Below, one piece after another: positions 1 through 5,860 of a stretch of DNA of 6,058 nt. The stretch is from assembly GCA_022572105.1 (NCBI GenBank), contig JACZWN010000131.1, positions 1-6,058 on the forward strand, written 5' to 3'. Both the position numbers and the translations under genes were made by a program. The notes beneath the pieces are model-generated. The model did not search any database. It worked only from the letters and a program-made list of their open reading frames with translations, and was not told the DNA's origin. This stretch comes from Pseudomonadota bacterium. Lineage in GTDB: Bacteria > Pseudomonadota > Alphaproteobacteria > Kiloniellales > J153. Numbering within the stretch: the first letter of the stretch is position 1; each line of letters opens with the position of its first letter.

Positions 1-1269
1 GGAGCCGATCGCGCTCATGCCGCCCATGAACGGGCGCAGGACTTCGGGGATCTCGAACGAGCCGTCGGCGCGCTGGTAGTTCTCCATGACCGCGATGAGC
101 GCGCGCCCGACCGCCACGCCCGAGCCGTTCAGGGTATGGACGAAGCGCGTGCCCTTGCCGGTGGCGGGGCGGAAGCGGGCGTTCATGCGCCGCGCCTGGA
201 AGTCCCAGCAATTGGAGCAGGAGGAGATCTCGCGGAAGGCGCCCTGCCCCGGCAGCCAGACCTCGATGTCGTGGGTCTTGCGCGCGCCGAAGCCCATGTC
301 GCCGGTCGACAGCACGACCACCCGGTAATGCAGGCCGAGCCGTTTGAGCACCTCTTCGGCGCAGGCGGTCATGCGCTCCAGCTCCTCCTCCGAGCGCTCC
401 GGATGCGCGATCGAGACCATCTCGACCTTGTCGAACTGGTGCTGGCGCAACATGCCGCGGGTGTCCTTGCCGGCGGCGCCGGCCTCGGAGCGGAAGCAGG
501 GCGTGAGCGCGGTGACCCGCACGGGCAGCGCCGCCTCGTCCAGGATGTCGCCGGCCACCAGGTTGGTCAGCGGCACCTCGGCGGTCGGGATCAGCCAGAA
601 GTCGCCGGTCGTGCGGAACAGGTCGTCGCCGAATTTGGGTAGCTGCCCGGTGCCGTAGAGCACGTGGTCGCGCACCAGGTACGGCGGCATCACCTCGGTG
701 TAGCCGTGCTCCGCGGTGTGCAGATCGATCATGAAGTTGGCGATGGCCCGGTGCAGGCGCGCGAGCGCCCCGCGGATGACCACGAAGCGCGCGCCCGAGA
801 GCTTGGCGGCGGTCTCGAAGTCGAGCAGGCCAAGCGCCTCGCCAAGATCGAAGTGCTGCTTGGGCTCGAAGTCGAAGGCGGGCGCCTCGCCGACCGTGCG
901 CAGGCACACGTTGGCGCTCTCGTCCGGCCCGTCCGGCACGTCCGGGCCGGGCGTATTGGGCAGGCCCGAGAGCAGCTCGTCCAGCTCCGCCGCGACCTCG
1001 CGCTCGGCCGCTTCGGCCTTGGCCATGGTCTCCTTGAGGCGCGCCACCTCGGCCATCTGGGCCTCGGCATCCTGGCCCCGGCCCTTGGCCTCGCCGATCG
1101 CCTTGGAGGCCGTGTTGCGCGCGGTCTGGAGTTCCTGGAGCTCGGTCTGGGCCTGGCGCCGGCGCGCGTCCAAATTCAGCACGCGGGCCGAGGCGGGCTC
1201 CAGCCCACGGCGCGTCAGGCCGGTATCGAAGGCCTCGGGAGACTCGCGAATCCATCTGAGATCGAACAT
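1..1269 (-). CDS. serS: Seryl-tRNA synthetase, missing its last few residues at the window edge
   Basis: This cytoplasmic class II aminoacyl-tRNA synthetase charges tRNA-Ser (and tRNA-Sec where present) with serine using ATP. From the ATG at 1269 the frame stays open for 423 codons to the window edge. Family members are about 425-430 residues, so only a short tail is missing. Residues 1 to about 105 form the N-terminal tRNA-binding arm, which starts MFDLRWIRESPEAF and continues as a charged coiled coil. The catalytic domain follows. It has the serine-contacting TAEVPLTN (229-236), motif 2 beginning TPCFRSEAGAAGKDTRG (256-272), the conserved EISSCSNCWDFQARR (347-361) and motif 3 with NGSGVAVGR, whose arginine is residue 389. 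No strong Shine-Dalgarno sequence precedes the ATG, but the N-terminus matches the family exactly. The gene lies downstream of the regulator on the same strand, 109 bases away, with a candidate promoter between them. Identity is certain. Confidence 0.98.
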   Translation of the reverse strand, partial: MFDLRWIRESPEAFDTGLTRRGLEPASARVLNLDARRRQAQTELQELQTARNTASKAIGEAKGRGQDAEAQMAEVARLKETMAKAEAAEREVAAELDELLSGLPNTPGPDVPDGPDESANVCLRTVGEAPAFDFEPKQHFDLGEALGLLDFETAAKLSGARFVVIRGALARLHRAIANFMIDLHTAEHGYTEVMPPYLVRDHVLYGTGQLPKFGDDLFRTTGDFWLIPTAEVPLTNLVAGDILDEAALPVRVTALTPCFRSEAGAAGKDTRGMLRQHQFDKVEMVSIAHPERSEEELERMTACAEEVLKRLGLHYRVVVLSTGDMGFGARKTHDIEVWLPGQGAFREISSCSNCWDFQARRMNARFRPATGKGTRFVHTLNGSGVAVGRALIAVMENYQRADGSFEIPEVLRPFMGGMSAIGS

Positions 1270-1314
1270 GGGTAAGGGGCGACTCGGGCGCGGTGGCACG
1301 GAATTTCGGCCGCC

Positions 1315-1343
1315 CTTATACGGTCTCGCCGCGCCCGCGTCCA
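1315..1343 (-). promoter_or_regulatory. Candidate sigma-70-type promoter of serS
   Basis: Read on the minus strand, a -35-like TGGACG (1343-1338, 4 of 6 matches to TTGACA) is followed after exactly 17 bases by a -10-like TATAAG (1320-1315, 5 of 6 matches to TATAAT). Transcription would start near 1308 and give a leader of about 40 bases before the serS ATG. This lies in the 109-base gap between the regulator stop and serS, where I see no terminator. It would let serS be transcribed independently of the regulator. The inference is from motif match and spacing only. Confidence 0.5.
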
Positions 1344-1378
1344 CGGTCCATGACAAATCCTGGCTGCGGTGATCACGA

Positions 1379-2467
1379 TCAACAGGGCGCTATCTGACTC
1401 TCATCGGGCATCGCATAGCCATGGCTTCTCGTCGCCGAACGAAGTTCGGACGCGACGAGGCCCGCGAACTTCCTTCTGTAGGCCGCCGGTGTCAGACCCG
1501 CTTTGCGCTTGAACAGGCGCCGGAAAGAGGTGGGGTCCTCGTAACCGACCGCGTGACCGATCTCTTCGACGCCGATGTCATTGGTTTCCAGAAGCTGCTT
1601 TGCCTCCTCGATGCGGATGGCGTGCACGTAGTCCATCGGTCGGTACCCGGTTGCCGATCGAAACCGTCGTGCAAAGGTGCGGGGCTTTAGCCCCGTTCGC
1701 GCGGCCATGCGCGCGACGGGGTTGGAACAGGCATAGTTTTCCGCGATCCAAACCTGGCAACCGTCGACCGCGTCGTCGGCTTGCTGTAGCCGTGGCGTCA
1801 TCACGGCGAAAGGCAGTTGTCCGCCGGAATGATCCGACAACAAGAAGATCTTGGTGGTTCGGAGCGCCTGCTCGGGACCGCAGAGCCGCGTAATCAGATA
1901 CAACGCCAGTTCCTGCCAAGAGTTGACGGCTCCGGCCGTCACGATCCGGTCCTGCTCGCCCGCGAGGCAGAGGATCGCGTTTTCCAGCATCTTCGTCTTG
2001 GGGTAGTGATCGCGAAACATCTCCCGATAGGCCCAATGCCCGGCGGCCTCGTATCCGTCCAGCAGGCCGGCCTCGGCAAGGATGAGGGAGCCCGTGCACA
2101 CGGAAGCGACGATCGCCCCCTTGGCGTACATTCGCTTTATCCAATCGATTTCGCGCCGGTAACGGCCATGGGGCGGCGTATCGATGGGTTGGTACATGTC
2201 GCAAACGATCACGACGTCCGTTGCGTCCAGCTCGTCAACGGCGAAATCCGGCTCGACCATCACGTTTCCATAGCAGCGGAAGGGGTCGGAGGTGGCGGCC
2301 ACGACCTTCACGTCGAGCAACAGTTCCCCGGGCTCCCCGGTGGTCATCTCGGGATAGATGGCACCGACCGTGCTCAGGACATCGAAGAGTCCGTAGAGCA
2401 CCGAGGGCGAGGTCTCCGCCGCCGCGAGCAGACAGACACGGGGCAACTTGGTTTCGGACGCGCTCAT
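1379..2467 (-). CDS. GlxA-type transcriptional regulator (DJ-1/PfpI-like sensor plus AraC-type DNA-binding domain)
   Basis: The 362-residue protein has the two-part build of the GlxA/CdhR/GbdR-like branch of AraC-family activators. Residues about 10-195 form a DJ-1/PfpI (class I glutamine amidotransferase-like) domain. It keeps the nucleophile-elbow region SVCTGSLILAEAGLLDG (122-138, Cys124) and the following GHW (143-145). In regulators of this family the domain is thought to sense a small molecule rather than act as an enzyme. Residues about 235-335 form the AraC domain, with a first helix-turn-helix (VARMAARTGLKPRTFARRF, 251-269) and a second one ending in GYEDPTSFRRLFKRKAGLTPAAYR (308-331). 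The chosen ATG at 2467 has a purine-rich GGGAGGG just upstream. An in-frame extension to 2539 would add residues unlike the family and cross the likely control region. The gene is divergent from the flavin oxidoreductase, its likely target. The inducer is unknown. Confidence 0.93.
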   Translation of the reverse strand: MSASETKLPRVCLLAAAETSPSVLYGLFDVLSTVGAIYPEMTTGEPGELLLDVKVVAATSDPFRCYGNVMVEPDFAVDELDATDVVIVCDMYQPIDTPPHGRYRREIDWIKRMYAKGAIVASVCTGSLILAEAGLLDGYEAAGHWAYREMFRDHYPKTKMLENAILCLAGEQDRIVTAGAVNSWQELALYLITRLCGPEQALRTTKIFLLSDHSGGQLPFAVMTPRLQQADDAVDGCQVWIAENYACSNPVARMAARTGLKPRTFARRFRSATGYRPMDYVHAIRIEEAKQLLETNDIGVEEIGHAVGYEDPTSFRRLFKRKAGLTPAAYRRKFAGLVASELRSATRSHGYAMPDESQIAPC

Positions 2468-2470
2468 GAT

Positions 2471-2477
2471 CCCTCCC
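2471..2477 (-). promoter_or_regulatory. Ribosome binding site deciding the regulator start
   Basis: On the minus strand GGGAGGG ends 3 bases before the ATG at 2467. The adjoining AAGG just upstream gives a second, better spaced pairing. This purine run is the main sequence argument for placing the start at 2467 rather than at the upstream in-frame start near 2539. Confidence 0.6.
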
Positions 2478-2479
2478 TT

Positions 2480-2496
2480 GCGAATGTCACATTTGC
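2480..2496. promoter_or_regulatory. Candidate operator: 17-base near-perfect palindrome
   Basis: GCGAATGTCACATTTGC is an inverted repeat around a central C. The inner arms AATGT/ACATT are perfect. The outer GC/GC pairs also match, and only one pair (G2482/T2494) fails. It sits in the 127-base gap between the divergent regulator and oxidoreductase genes, directly upstream of the regulator's ribosome binding site. That place suits autoregulation, or joint control of both genes, by the neighbouring regulator. Binding is inferred from symmetry and position; I do not recognise it as a published consensus. Confidence 0.45.
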
Positions 2497-2514
2497 CCTG
2501 TTCTTGTTCATTCT

Positions 2515-2528
2515 GCCTCTTACGAGGC
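2515..2528. repeat. Short inverted repeat in the shared control region
   Basis: GCCTC (2515-2519) and GAGGC (2524-2528) form a perfect 5-base inverted repeat around TTAC. It overlaps the -35-like hexamer proposed for the oxidoreductase promoter and lies 19 bases beyond the 17-base palindrome. It could be a second protein site or chance; a 5-base arm in GC-rich DNA is weak evidence alone. Confidence 0.3.
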
Positions 2529-2548
2529 CATCCGCCCAAGCCTATTCT
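2520..2548 (+). promoter_or_regulatory. Weak candidate promoter of the flavin oxidoreductase
   Basis: TTACGA (2520-2525, 3 of 6 matches to a -35 box) and TATTCT (2543-2548, 4 of 6 matches to a -10 box) are separated by 17 bases. The -10 ends 46 bases before the ATG at 2595. A poor -35 is usual for promoters needing an activator, which would fit the adjacent AraC-family regulator. This is a motif guess only. Confidence 0.3.
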
Positions 2549-2582
2549 TCGAGCGTGATGGATTCAGCCTCGGTGCCAACAC

Positions 2583-2588
2583 GGGAGG
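2583..2588 (+). promoter_or_regulatory. Ribosome binding site of the flavin oxidoreductase
   Basis: GGGAGG lies 6 bases upstream of the ATG at 2595. This is a near-consensus Shine-Dalgarno sequence at good spacing and fixes the start of the oxidoreductase. Confidence 0.75.
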
Positions 2589-2594
2589 CAAGAC

Positions 2595-4046
2595 ATGGCA
2601 GATGAGCATTCCAATCCACAAGCGTCCTCGGGAGCGGACCTCGAGGAGGCCATCGCGGCATTGCGCGCGCGCCTGCGCGGTGCGCTGATTCAACCGGGTG
2701 ATGACGGCTACGACGGCGCGCGGCTGATCTGGAACGGCATGTTCGACAAGAAGCCCGCGCTCATCGCGCGGTGCAGCGGGACCGCCGACGTCATCGACGC
2801 GGTGAATTTCGCCCGCGAGAACGGAATGCTCACGGCGGTACGGGGCGGCGGCCACAACTCGGCGGGCAGCGGCTCGTGCGACGGCGGCATCCTGATCGAC
2901 CTGTCGGCAATGAACGCGGTGCACGTCGATCCCAAGACGCGGCGCGCCCGGGTCCAGGGCGGCGCGACCTGGGGTGACTTCGACCGCGAGGCGCAGGTCC
3001 ACGGTTTGGCGACGCCCGGCGGCGTCGTTTCGGCGACCGGCGTCGGCGGCCTGACCCTGGCCGGCGGCATCGGCTGGCTACGCGGCAAATACGGCCTCAG
3101 CCTCGATAATCTGGTCTCGGTCGACATCGTCACCGCCGACGGCGTCTTGCGCACCGCCAGCGAGAGCGAGAACGGCGACCTGTTCTGGGCCGTGCGCGGC
3201 GGCGGCGGCAATTTCGGCGTCATCACCTCGTTCGAGTTCCAGGTCCATCCCGTCGGACCGACCGTGATGCTCCTGTTGCCCATCTACCGGGCCGAGGATG
3301 GGCCCCGGGTGATGCGCGCCTGGCGCGACTTCATGGCGACGGCGCCCGACGAGATCGGTGGCGCGCTGGTCGAGTACTCGATCATTCCCGAAGATCCCGA
3401 GTACCCCGAGGAAACCTGGGGCGCCAAGGTGATCGCGGTCGCCGGCGTCTGGGCCGGCCCGGCGGACGAGGGTGAGCGGGCGGTCCAGCCTTTACGCGAG
3501 CTGGCCGAACCGTTGCTCGATTTCTCGGGACAGATGACTTACTGCGAGGTCCAGCAACTCTATGACGGGTTGTTTCCCAAGGGCGTCCACCATGCCTACT
3601 TCAAATCGCTCTATCTCAACGGTTTTGACGACGCGATGATCGACGAGATCGCGCTGCGCTGTGCCGATCCCCCCTCCGATCTGACCCTCATCTCGGTCTG
3701 GTACATGGGCGCCGCGACTGCCCGCGTGGCCGGGGACGCCACCGCCTTCGGCGATCGCGACATGGGTTGGATGTTGAGCATCGATGGGATCTGGGAGGAT
3801 GCGGCCGACGACGAGAAGAACCTTGCCTGGGCGCGGGCCTTCTGGGCCGACATGAAGCACCATTCGAACGGCCGCGCCTACCTCAACTTCGCCGGGCTCG
3901 GCGAAGAAGGCGAGGAGTTGGTGCGCACCAGTTACGGCGCGGCCAACTACGAACGCCTCGCCGCGCTCAAGGCCAAGTACGACCCGACCAACCTGTTCCG
4001 CCTCAACCAGAACATCAGGCCGGGCGTTTATACCAAAGGTCCTTGA
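2595..4046 (+). CDS. FAD-binding oxidoreductase of the berberine bridge enzyme-like (PCMH/BBE) family
   Basis: The 483-residue protein has the usual length and order of this family. An FAD-binding PCMH-type domain (about 50-225) is followed by a substrate domain and a C-terminal BBE motif (about 447-475, NYERLAALKAKYDPTNLFRLNQ). RGGGHNSAGSG (83-93) carries His87, the expected site of the 8-alpha-histidyl FAD link. The second link in bicovalent members is a Cys in a PAGVC-like motif. Here it is Val145, in PGGVVSATGVGG (141-152), so a single covalent link is predicted. Other FAD-contact motifs are VRGGGGNFGVITSFEF (200-215) and LTLAGGIGWL (153-162). No signal peptide or twin-arginine motif is visible, so the enzyme should be cytoplasmic. 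Family members oxidise sugars, alcohols or alkaloid-like compounds, passing electrons to O2 or another acceptor. The substrate here is unknown. The gene is divergent from the GlxA-type regulator and tail-to-tail with tatC. Confidence 0.93.
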   Translation: MADEHSNPQASSGADLEEAIAALRARLRGALIQPGDDGYDGARLIWNGMFDKKPALIARCSGTADVIDAVNFARENGMLTAVRGGGHNSAGSGSCDGGILIDLSAMNAVHVDPKTRRARVQGGATWGDFDREAQVHGLATPGGVVSATGVGGLTLAGGIGWLRGKYGLSLDNLVSVDIVTADGVLRTASESENGDLFWAVRGGGGNFGVITSFEFQVHPVGPTVMLLLPIYRAEDGPRVMRAWRDFMATAPDEIGGALVEYSIIPEDPEYPEETWGAKVIAVAGVWAGPADEGERAVQPLRELAEPLLDFSGQMTYCEVQQLYDGLFPKGVHHAYFKSLYLNGFDDAMIDEIALRCADPPSDLTLISVWYMGAATARVAGDATAFGDRDMGWMLSIDGIWEDAADDEKNLAWARAFWADMKHHSNGRAYLNFAGLGEEGEELVRTSYGAANYERLAALKAKYDPTNLFRLNQNIRPGVYTKGP

Positions 4047-4048
4047 TA

Positions 4049-4888
4049 TTACGTCTCGTCGCCGCTGTCGCCACCGCCGTATTCCGCCTCGACCTCGGCC
4101 TCGTCCTTGGCTTTCTTCTTCTCGACCAGCTTGGCCATCAGGATCGAGATCTCGTAGAGCACGATGATCGGCAGCGCCAGGCTCAGCTGGCTGATCGGAT
4201 CGGGCGGCGTGATCACCGCGGCCACGATGAAGACGCCGACGACGGCGTACTTGCGCTTCTCGGCCATGCCCTTGGAGGAGACGATCCCGACCCGCGCCAG
4301 GAGCGTCATGAGCACCGGAAGCTGGAAACACAGGCCGAAGGCGAAAATCAGCTTCATGACCAGCGTGAGATACTCGCTGACCTTGGCCTCCAGCTCGATC
4401 GGCAGGGTGCCGCCGCCGCCCATGGTCTCGAAACTGAGGAAGAACCGCCAGGCCAAGGGGAACAGCACGAAATAGACCAGCGCCCCGCCCGTGAAGAACA
4501 GGACCGGCGAGGCGACCAGGAACGGGGCCAGCGCCGTCTTCTCGTTCCTGTACAGCCCGGGCGCGATGAACAGCCAGAGCTGGGTCAGGAAGATCGGACT
4601 GGAGGCGAAGGCGCCGAAGAAGAAGGCGATCTTGATGTGGGTGAAGAAGACCTCGGTCAGGTCGGTGAAGATCAGCCGCCGGGCGCCGTGCACGCCCTCG
4701 CGCTCGATCAGGATGTCGGCGAGCGGCTGGACCAGGAAATCGAACAGCACTTGGGCGAAGAAGAAGCAGATCAGGAAGGCCACGAACAGCGCGATGAAGC
4801 TGTATAGCATGCGTTGCCTGAGCTCGATCAGGTGATCGAGCAGGGGCATCTTGTGGACGTCCGCGGTATCGCTTGTGGTGTCGCTCAT
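4049..4888 (-). CDS. tatC: Sec-independent protein translocase subunit TatC
   Basis: TatC is the six-helix inner-membrane core of the twin-arginine translocase and binds the RR signal peptide together with TatB. The 279-residue protein shows the family landmarks. HLIELRQR (19-26) includes Glu22 and Arg24, equivalent to E. coli Glu15 and Arg17. WLFIAPGLYRNE (105-116) includes Phe107 and Glu116, equivalent to Phe94 and Glu103 of the signal-peptide pocket. FGLCFQLPVL (184-193) has Gln where E. coli has Glu170. ITPPDPISQ (226-234) includes Asp230, equivalent to Asp211. The C-terminal tail from about 255 is charged and disordered. The ATG at 4888 is 5 bases after the tatB stop and has only a weak ribosome binding site, which suggests translational coupling to tatB. 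The stop is 2 bases from that of the convergent oxidoreductase, with no terminator visible between them. Confidence 0.98.
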   Translation of the reverse strand: MSDTTSDTADVHKMPLLDHLIELRQRMLYSFIALFVAFLICFFFAQVLFDFLVQPLADILIEREGVHGARRLIFTDLTEVFFTHIKIAFFFGAFASSPIFLTQLWLFIAPGLYRNEKTALAPFLVASPVLFFTGGALVYFVLFPLAWRFFLSFETMGGGGTLPIELEAKVSEYLTLVMKLIFAFGLCFQLPVLMTLLARVGIVSSKGMAEKRKYAVVGVFIVAAVITPPDPISQLSLALPIIVLYEISILMAKLVEKKKAKDEAEVEAEYGGGDSGDET

Positions 4889-4893
4889 GGCGC

Positions 4894-5493
4894 TCAGGCC
4901 CGCTGCTCGGAGCCGTCGCTACCCGAGACGGCCGCTTCTTCCTCGGCAGGGGCCGCTCCCTCTTCCGGCGGCGGGGTGAGCGAATGCGGCGGGGCGATGC
5001 TGACCGGGTGCTTGACGACCGCGGCTTCGCCCGGCTCCGGCTGCGGCTCCGGCTGCGGCTGCGGCTGCGGCTCCAGCTCCGGCTCCGGCTGCGCGTCCGC
5101 CTCTTCGATTTCGCTCTCGGGCGGCGCGCTCCCGGCGGTTTCGCCGGCGCCGGACTCCGCCGCCTCGGCATCGGCCTCGGACGATCCGGCGCTTTGCGCC
5201 GTGTCCCGGAGCTCCTCGGCCTCCTCGCGCAGACTGCCGGTCGGATCGACCGTGTCCTCCAGCACCTTGCCGATATCGAAGGTCTTGGTCGCGTCGAAGG
5301 CCTTGCGCGCGTCGTCGAGGTCGGCCTCGCGGATCATGTCGTCGACGCCGGACTGGAACTCGCGCGCCAACGAGCGCGCCTTGCGGGCCCATTTGGCGAC
5401 AGTCCGCATCGCGTTCGGTAGTTCTTTGGGGCCGATGACGACGAGCGCGATGAGCGCGATCACCGCCATCTCGATCCAGCCGATGTCAAACAT
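4894..5493 (-). CDS. tatB: Sec-independent protein translocase subunit TatB
   Basis: TatB pairs with TatC to form the receptor for twin-arginine signal peptides at the inner membrane. The 199-residue product has the expected N-terminal transmembrane helix (MFDIGWIEMAVIALIALVVI, 1-20), the hinge GPKELP (21-26) and an amphipathic helix (about 27-58). The remaining 140 or so residues are an acidic, Ala/Pro/Glu-rich, probably disordered tail. It contains ten Pro-Glu/Pro-Gln-type dipeptides (135-154) encoded by a hexanucleotide repeat. I chose the ATG at 5493 because MFDIGW is the canonical TatB start. An in-frame GTG at 5505 would add four residues, and neither start has a clear Shine-Dalgarno sequence. 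The gene lies 70 bases after tatA and 5 bases before tatC. Tail length and composition vary widely in alphaproteobacterial TatB. Confidence 0.97.
   Translation of the reverse strand: MFDIGWIEMAVIALIALVVIGPKELPNAMRTVAKWARKARSLAREFQSGVDDMIREADLDDARKAFDATKTFDIGKVLEDTVDPTGSLREEAEELRDTAQSAGSSEADAEAAESGAGETAGSAPPESEIEEADAQPEPELEPQPQPQPEPQPEPGEAAVVKHPVSIAPPHSLTPPPEEGAAPAEEEAAVSGSDGSEQRA
5033..5092 (-). repeat. Hexanucleotide repeat in tatB encoding Pro-Glu/Pro-Gln dipeptides
   Basis: Ten tandem 6-base units on the plus strand are GGCTCC or GGCTGC, with one AGCTCC variant at 5075-5080. On the coding strand each unit gives GluPro or GlnPro, and the variant gives GluLeu. The units differ by single substitutions, as expected for a tract that grows and shrinks by slippage. 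Because the unit is two codons long, changes in copy number keep the tatB frame. Confidence 0.85.
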
Positions 5494-5548
5494 GGCCGAT
5501 ATCACACACGACGGGCATCACCGCGAAGAGCGGGCCGGGAAAGACCAG

Positions 5549-5565
5549 GAGGCCATTCGGGCCTC
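5549..5565 (-). repeat. Stem-loop at the tatA stop codon, between tatA and tatB
   Basis: On the minus strand GAGGCC-CGAAT-GGCCTC gives a perfect 6-base-pair stem with a 5-base loop. It begins inside the tatA TGA (5566-5564) and occupies the start of the 70-base tatA-tatB gap. No T-run follows, so it is not a standard intrinsic terminator. It could stabilise the tatA 3' end or dampen read-through into tatB. Confidence 0.5.
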
Positions 5566-5821
5566 AACCGCGGGCCGCCGTGTCCTTTTCCTCGACCGTG
5601 GCGGAGGCCGCCGCCGGTTCGGTTTCGATCACCTTCTCGGGCTCGGCCGCGGTGTCGTCGGCCTTGACCTTGTCCTTGTCCTCCTCCTTGAGGCCCTTTT
5701 TGAAGGCGTTGATGCCCTGGCCCATGTCGCGCATTAAGTTAGGGATCTTGCCGCGGCCGCCGAACAAAAGGAGTATGACGGCCAAGACGATGATCCAATG
5801 CCAGATACTGAACGTACCCAT
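5564..5821 (-). CDS. tatA: Sec-independent protein translocase subunit TatA
   Basis: TatA oligomerises at the TatBC receptor to let folded twin-arginine substrates cross the inner membrane. The 85-residue product is typical. It has a short periplasmic start MGTFSIWHW, a transmembrane helix (about 5-20), the hinge Phe20-Gly21 (LLLFGGRGKIP), and an amphipathic helix (about 25-43) containing INAFKKGLK with Phe40, equivalent to E. coli Phe39. A charged tail rich in Glu, Lys and Ala follows. The IWHW start is common in alphaproteobacterial TatA and argues for TatA rather than a second TatB. The ATG at 5821 is preceded by a clear AGGAG. It is the first gene of the tatABC operon and has its own leader of up to about 180 bases. 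Confidence 0.98.
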   Translation of the reverse strand: MGTFSIWHWIIVLAVILLLFGGRGKIPNLMRDMGQGINAFKKGLKEEDKDKVKADDTAAEPEKVIETEPAAASATVEEKDTAARG

Positions 5822-5830
5822 TCCTGGGTT

Positions 5831-5835
5831 CTCCT
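5831..5835 (-). promoter_or_regulatory. Ribosome binding site of tatA
   Basis: AGGAG on the minus strand lies 9 bases upstream of the tatA ATG. It is clearly stronger than anything in front of tatB or tatC, which fits the known need for far more TatA than TatB or TatC. Confidence 0.65.
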
Positions 5836-5860
5836 AAAGGTTTCGAATACGTCTCGTTGA

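Noticed and set aside
664..1275. Plus-strand frame of 203 codons opposite serS
   Set aside because: It is antisense to the clear serS reading frame and has no family features.
1369..1376. GTGATCAC palindrome just after the regulator gene
   Set aside because: An 8-base palindrome with no further symmetry is too short to call, and its place after a stop codon suggests no role.
2468..2539. Longer N-terminus of the regulator starting near 2539
   Set aside because: The added residues are unlike the family, would run through the palindrome, and lack a ribosome binding site as good as the one before 2467.
2595..2660. Possible Tat or Sec signal on the oxidoreductase, suggested by its place beside tatC
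   Set aside because: The N-terminus MADEHSNPQASSGADLEE is acidic and polar, with no twin arginine and no hydrophobic stretch.
3767..4807. Plus-strand frame of 346 codons rich in Gln, Glu and Arg across the oxidoreductase end and tatC
   Set aside because: It lies out of frame within the oxidoreductase and antisense to tatC; its composition is typical of a shadow frame.
3492..5171. Long minus-strand open frame of 559 codons with an Arg-Ser-rich stretch
   Set aside because: It overlaps tatC, tatB and the oxidoreductase in another frame. The Arg-Ser run is the tatB hexanucleotide repeat read out of frame, and long shadow frames are common in GC-rich DNA.
4814..5737. Plus-strand Ser/Gly-rich frame of 307 codons opposite tatB and tatA
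   Set aside because: It is the antisense of well-supported tat genes, has no recognisable domain, and its repeats come from the tatB tract.
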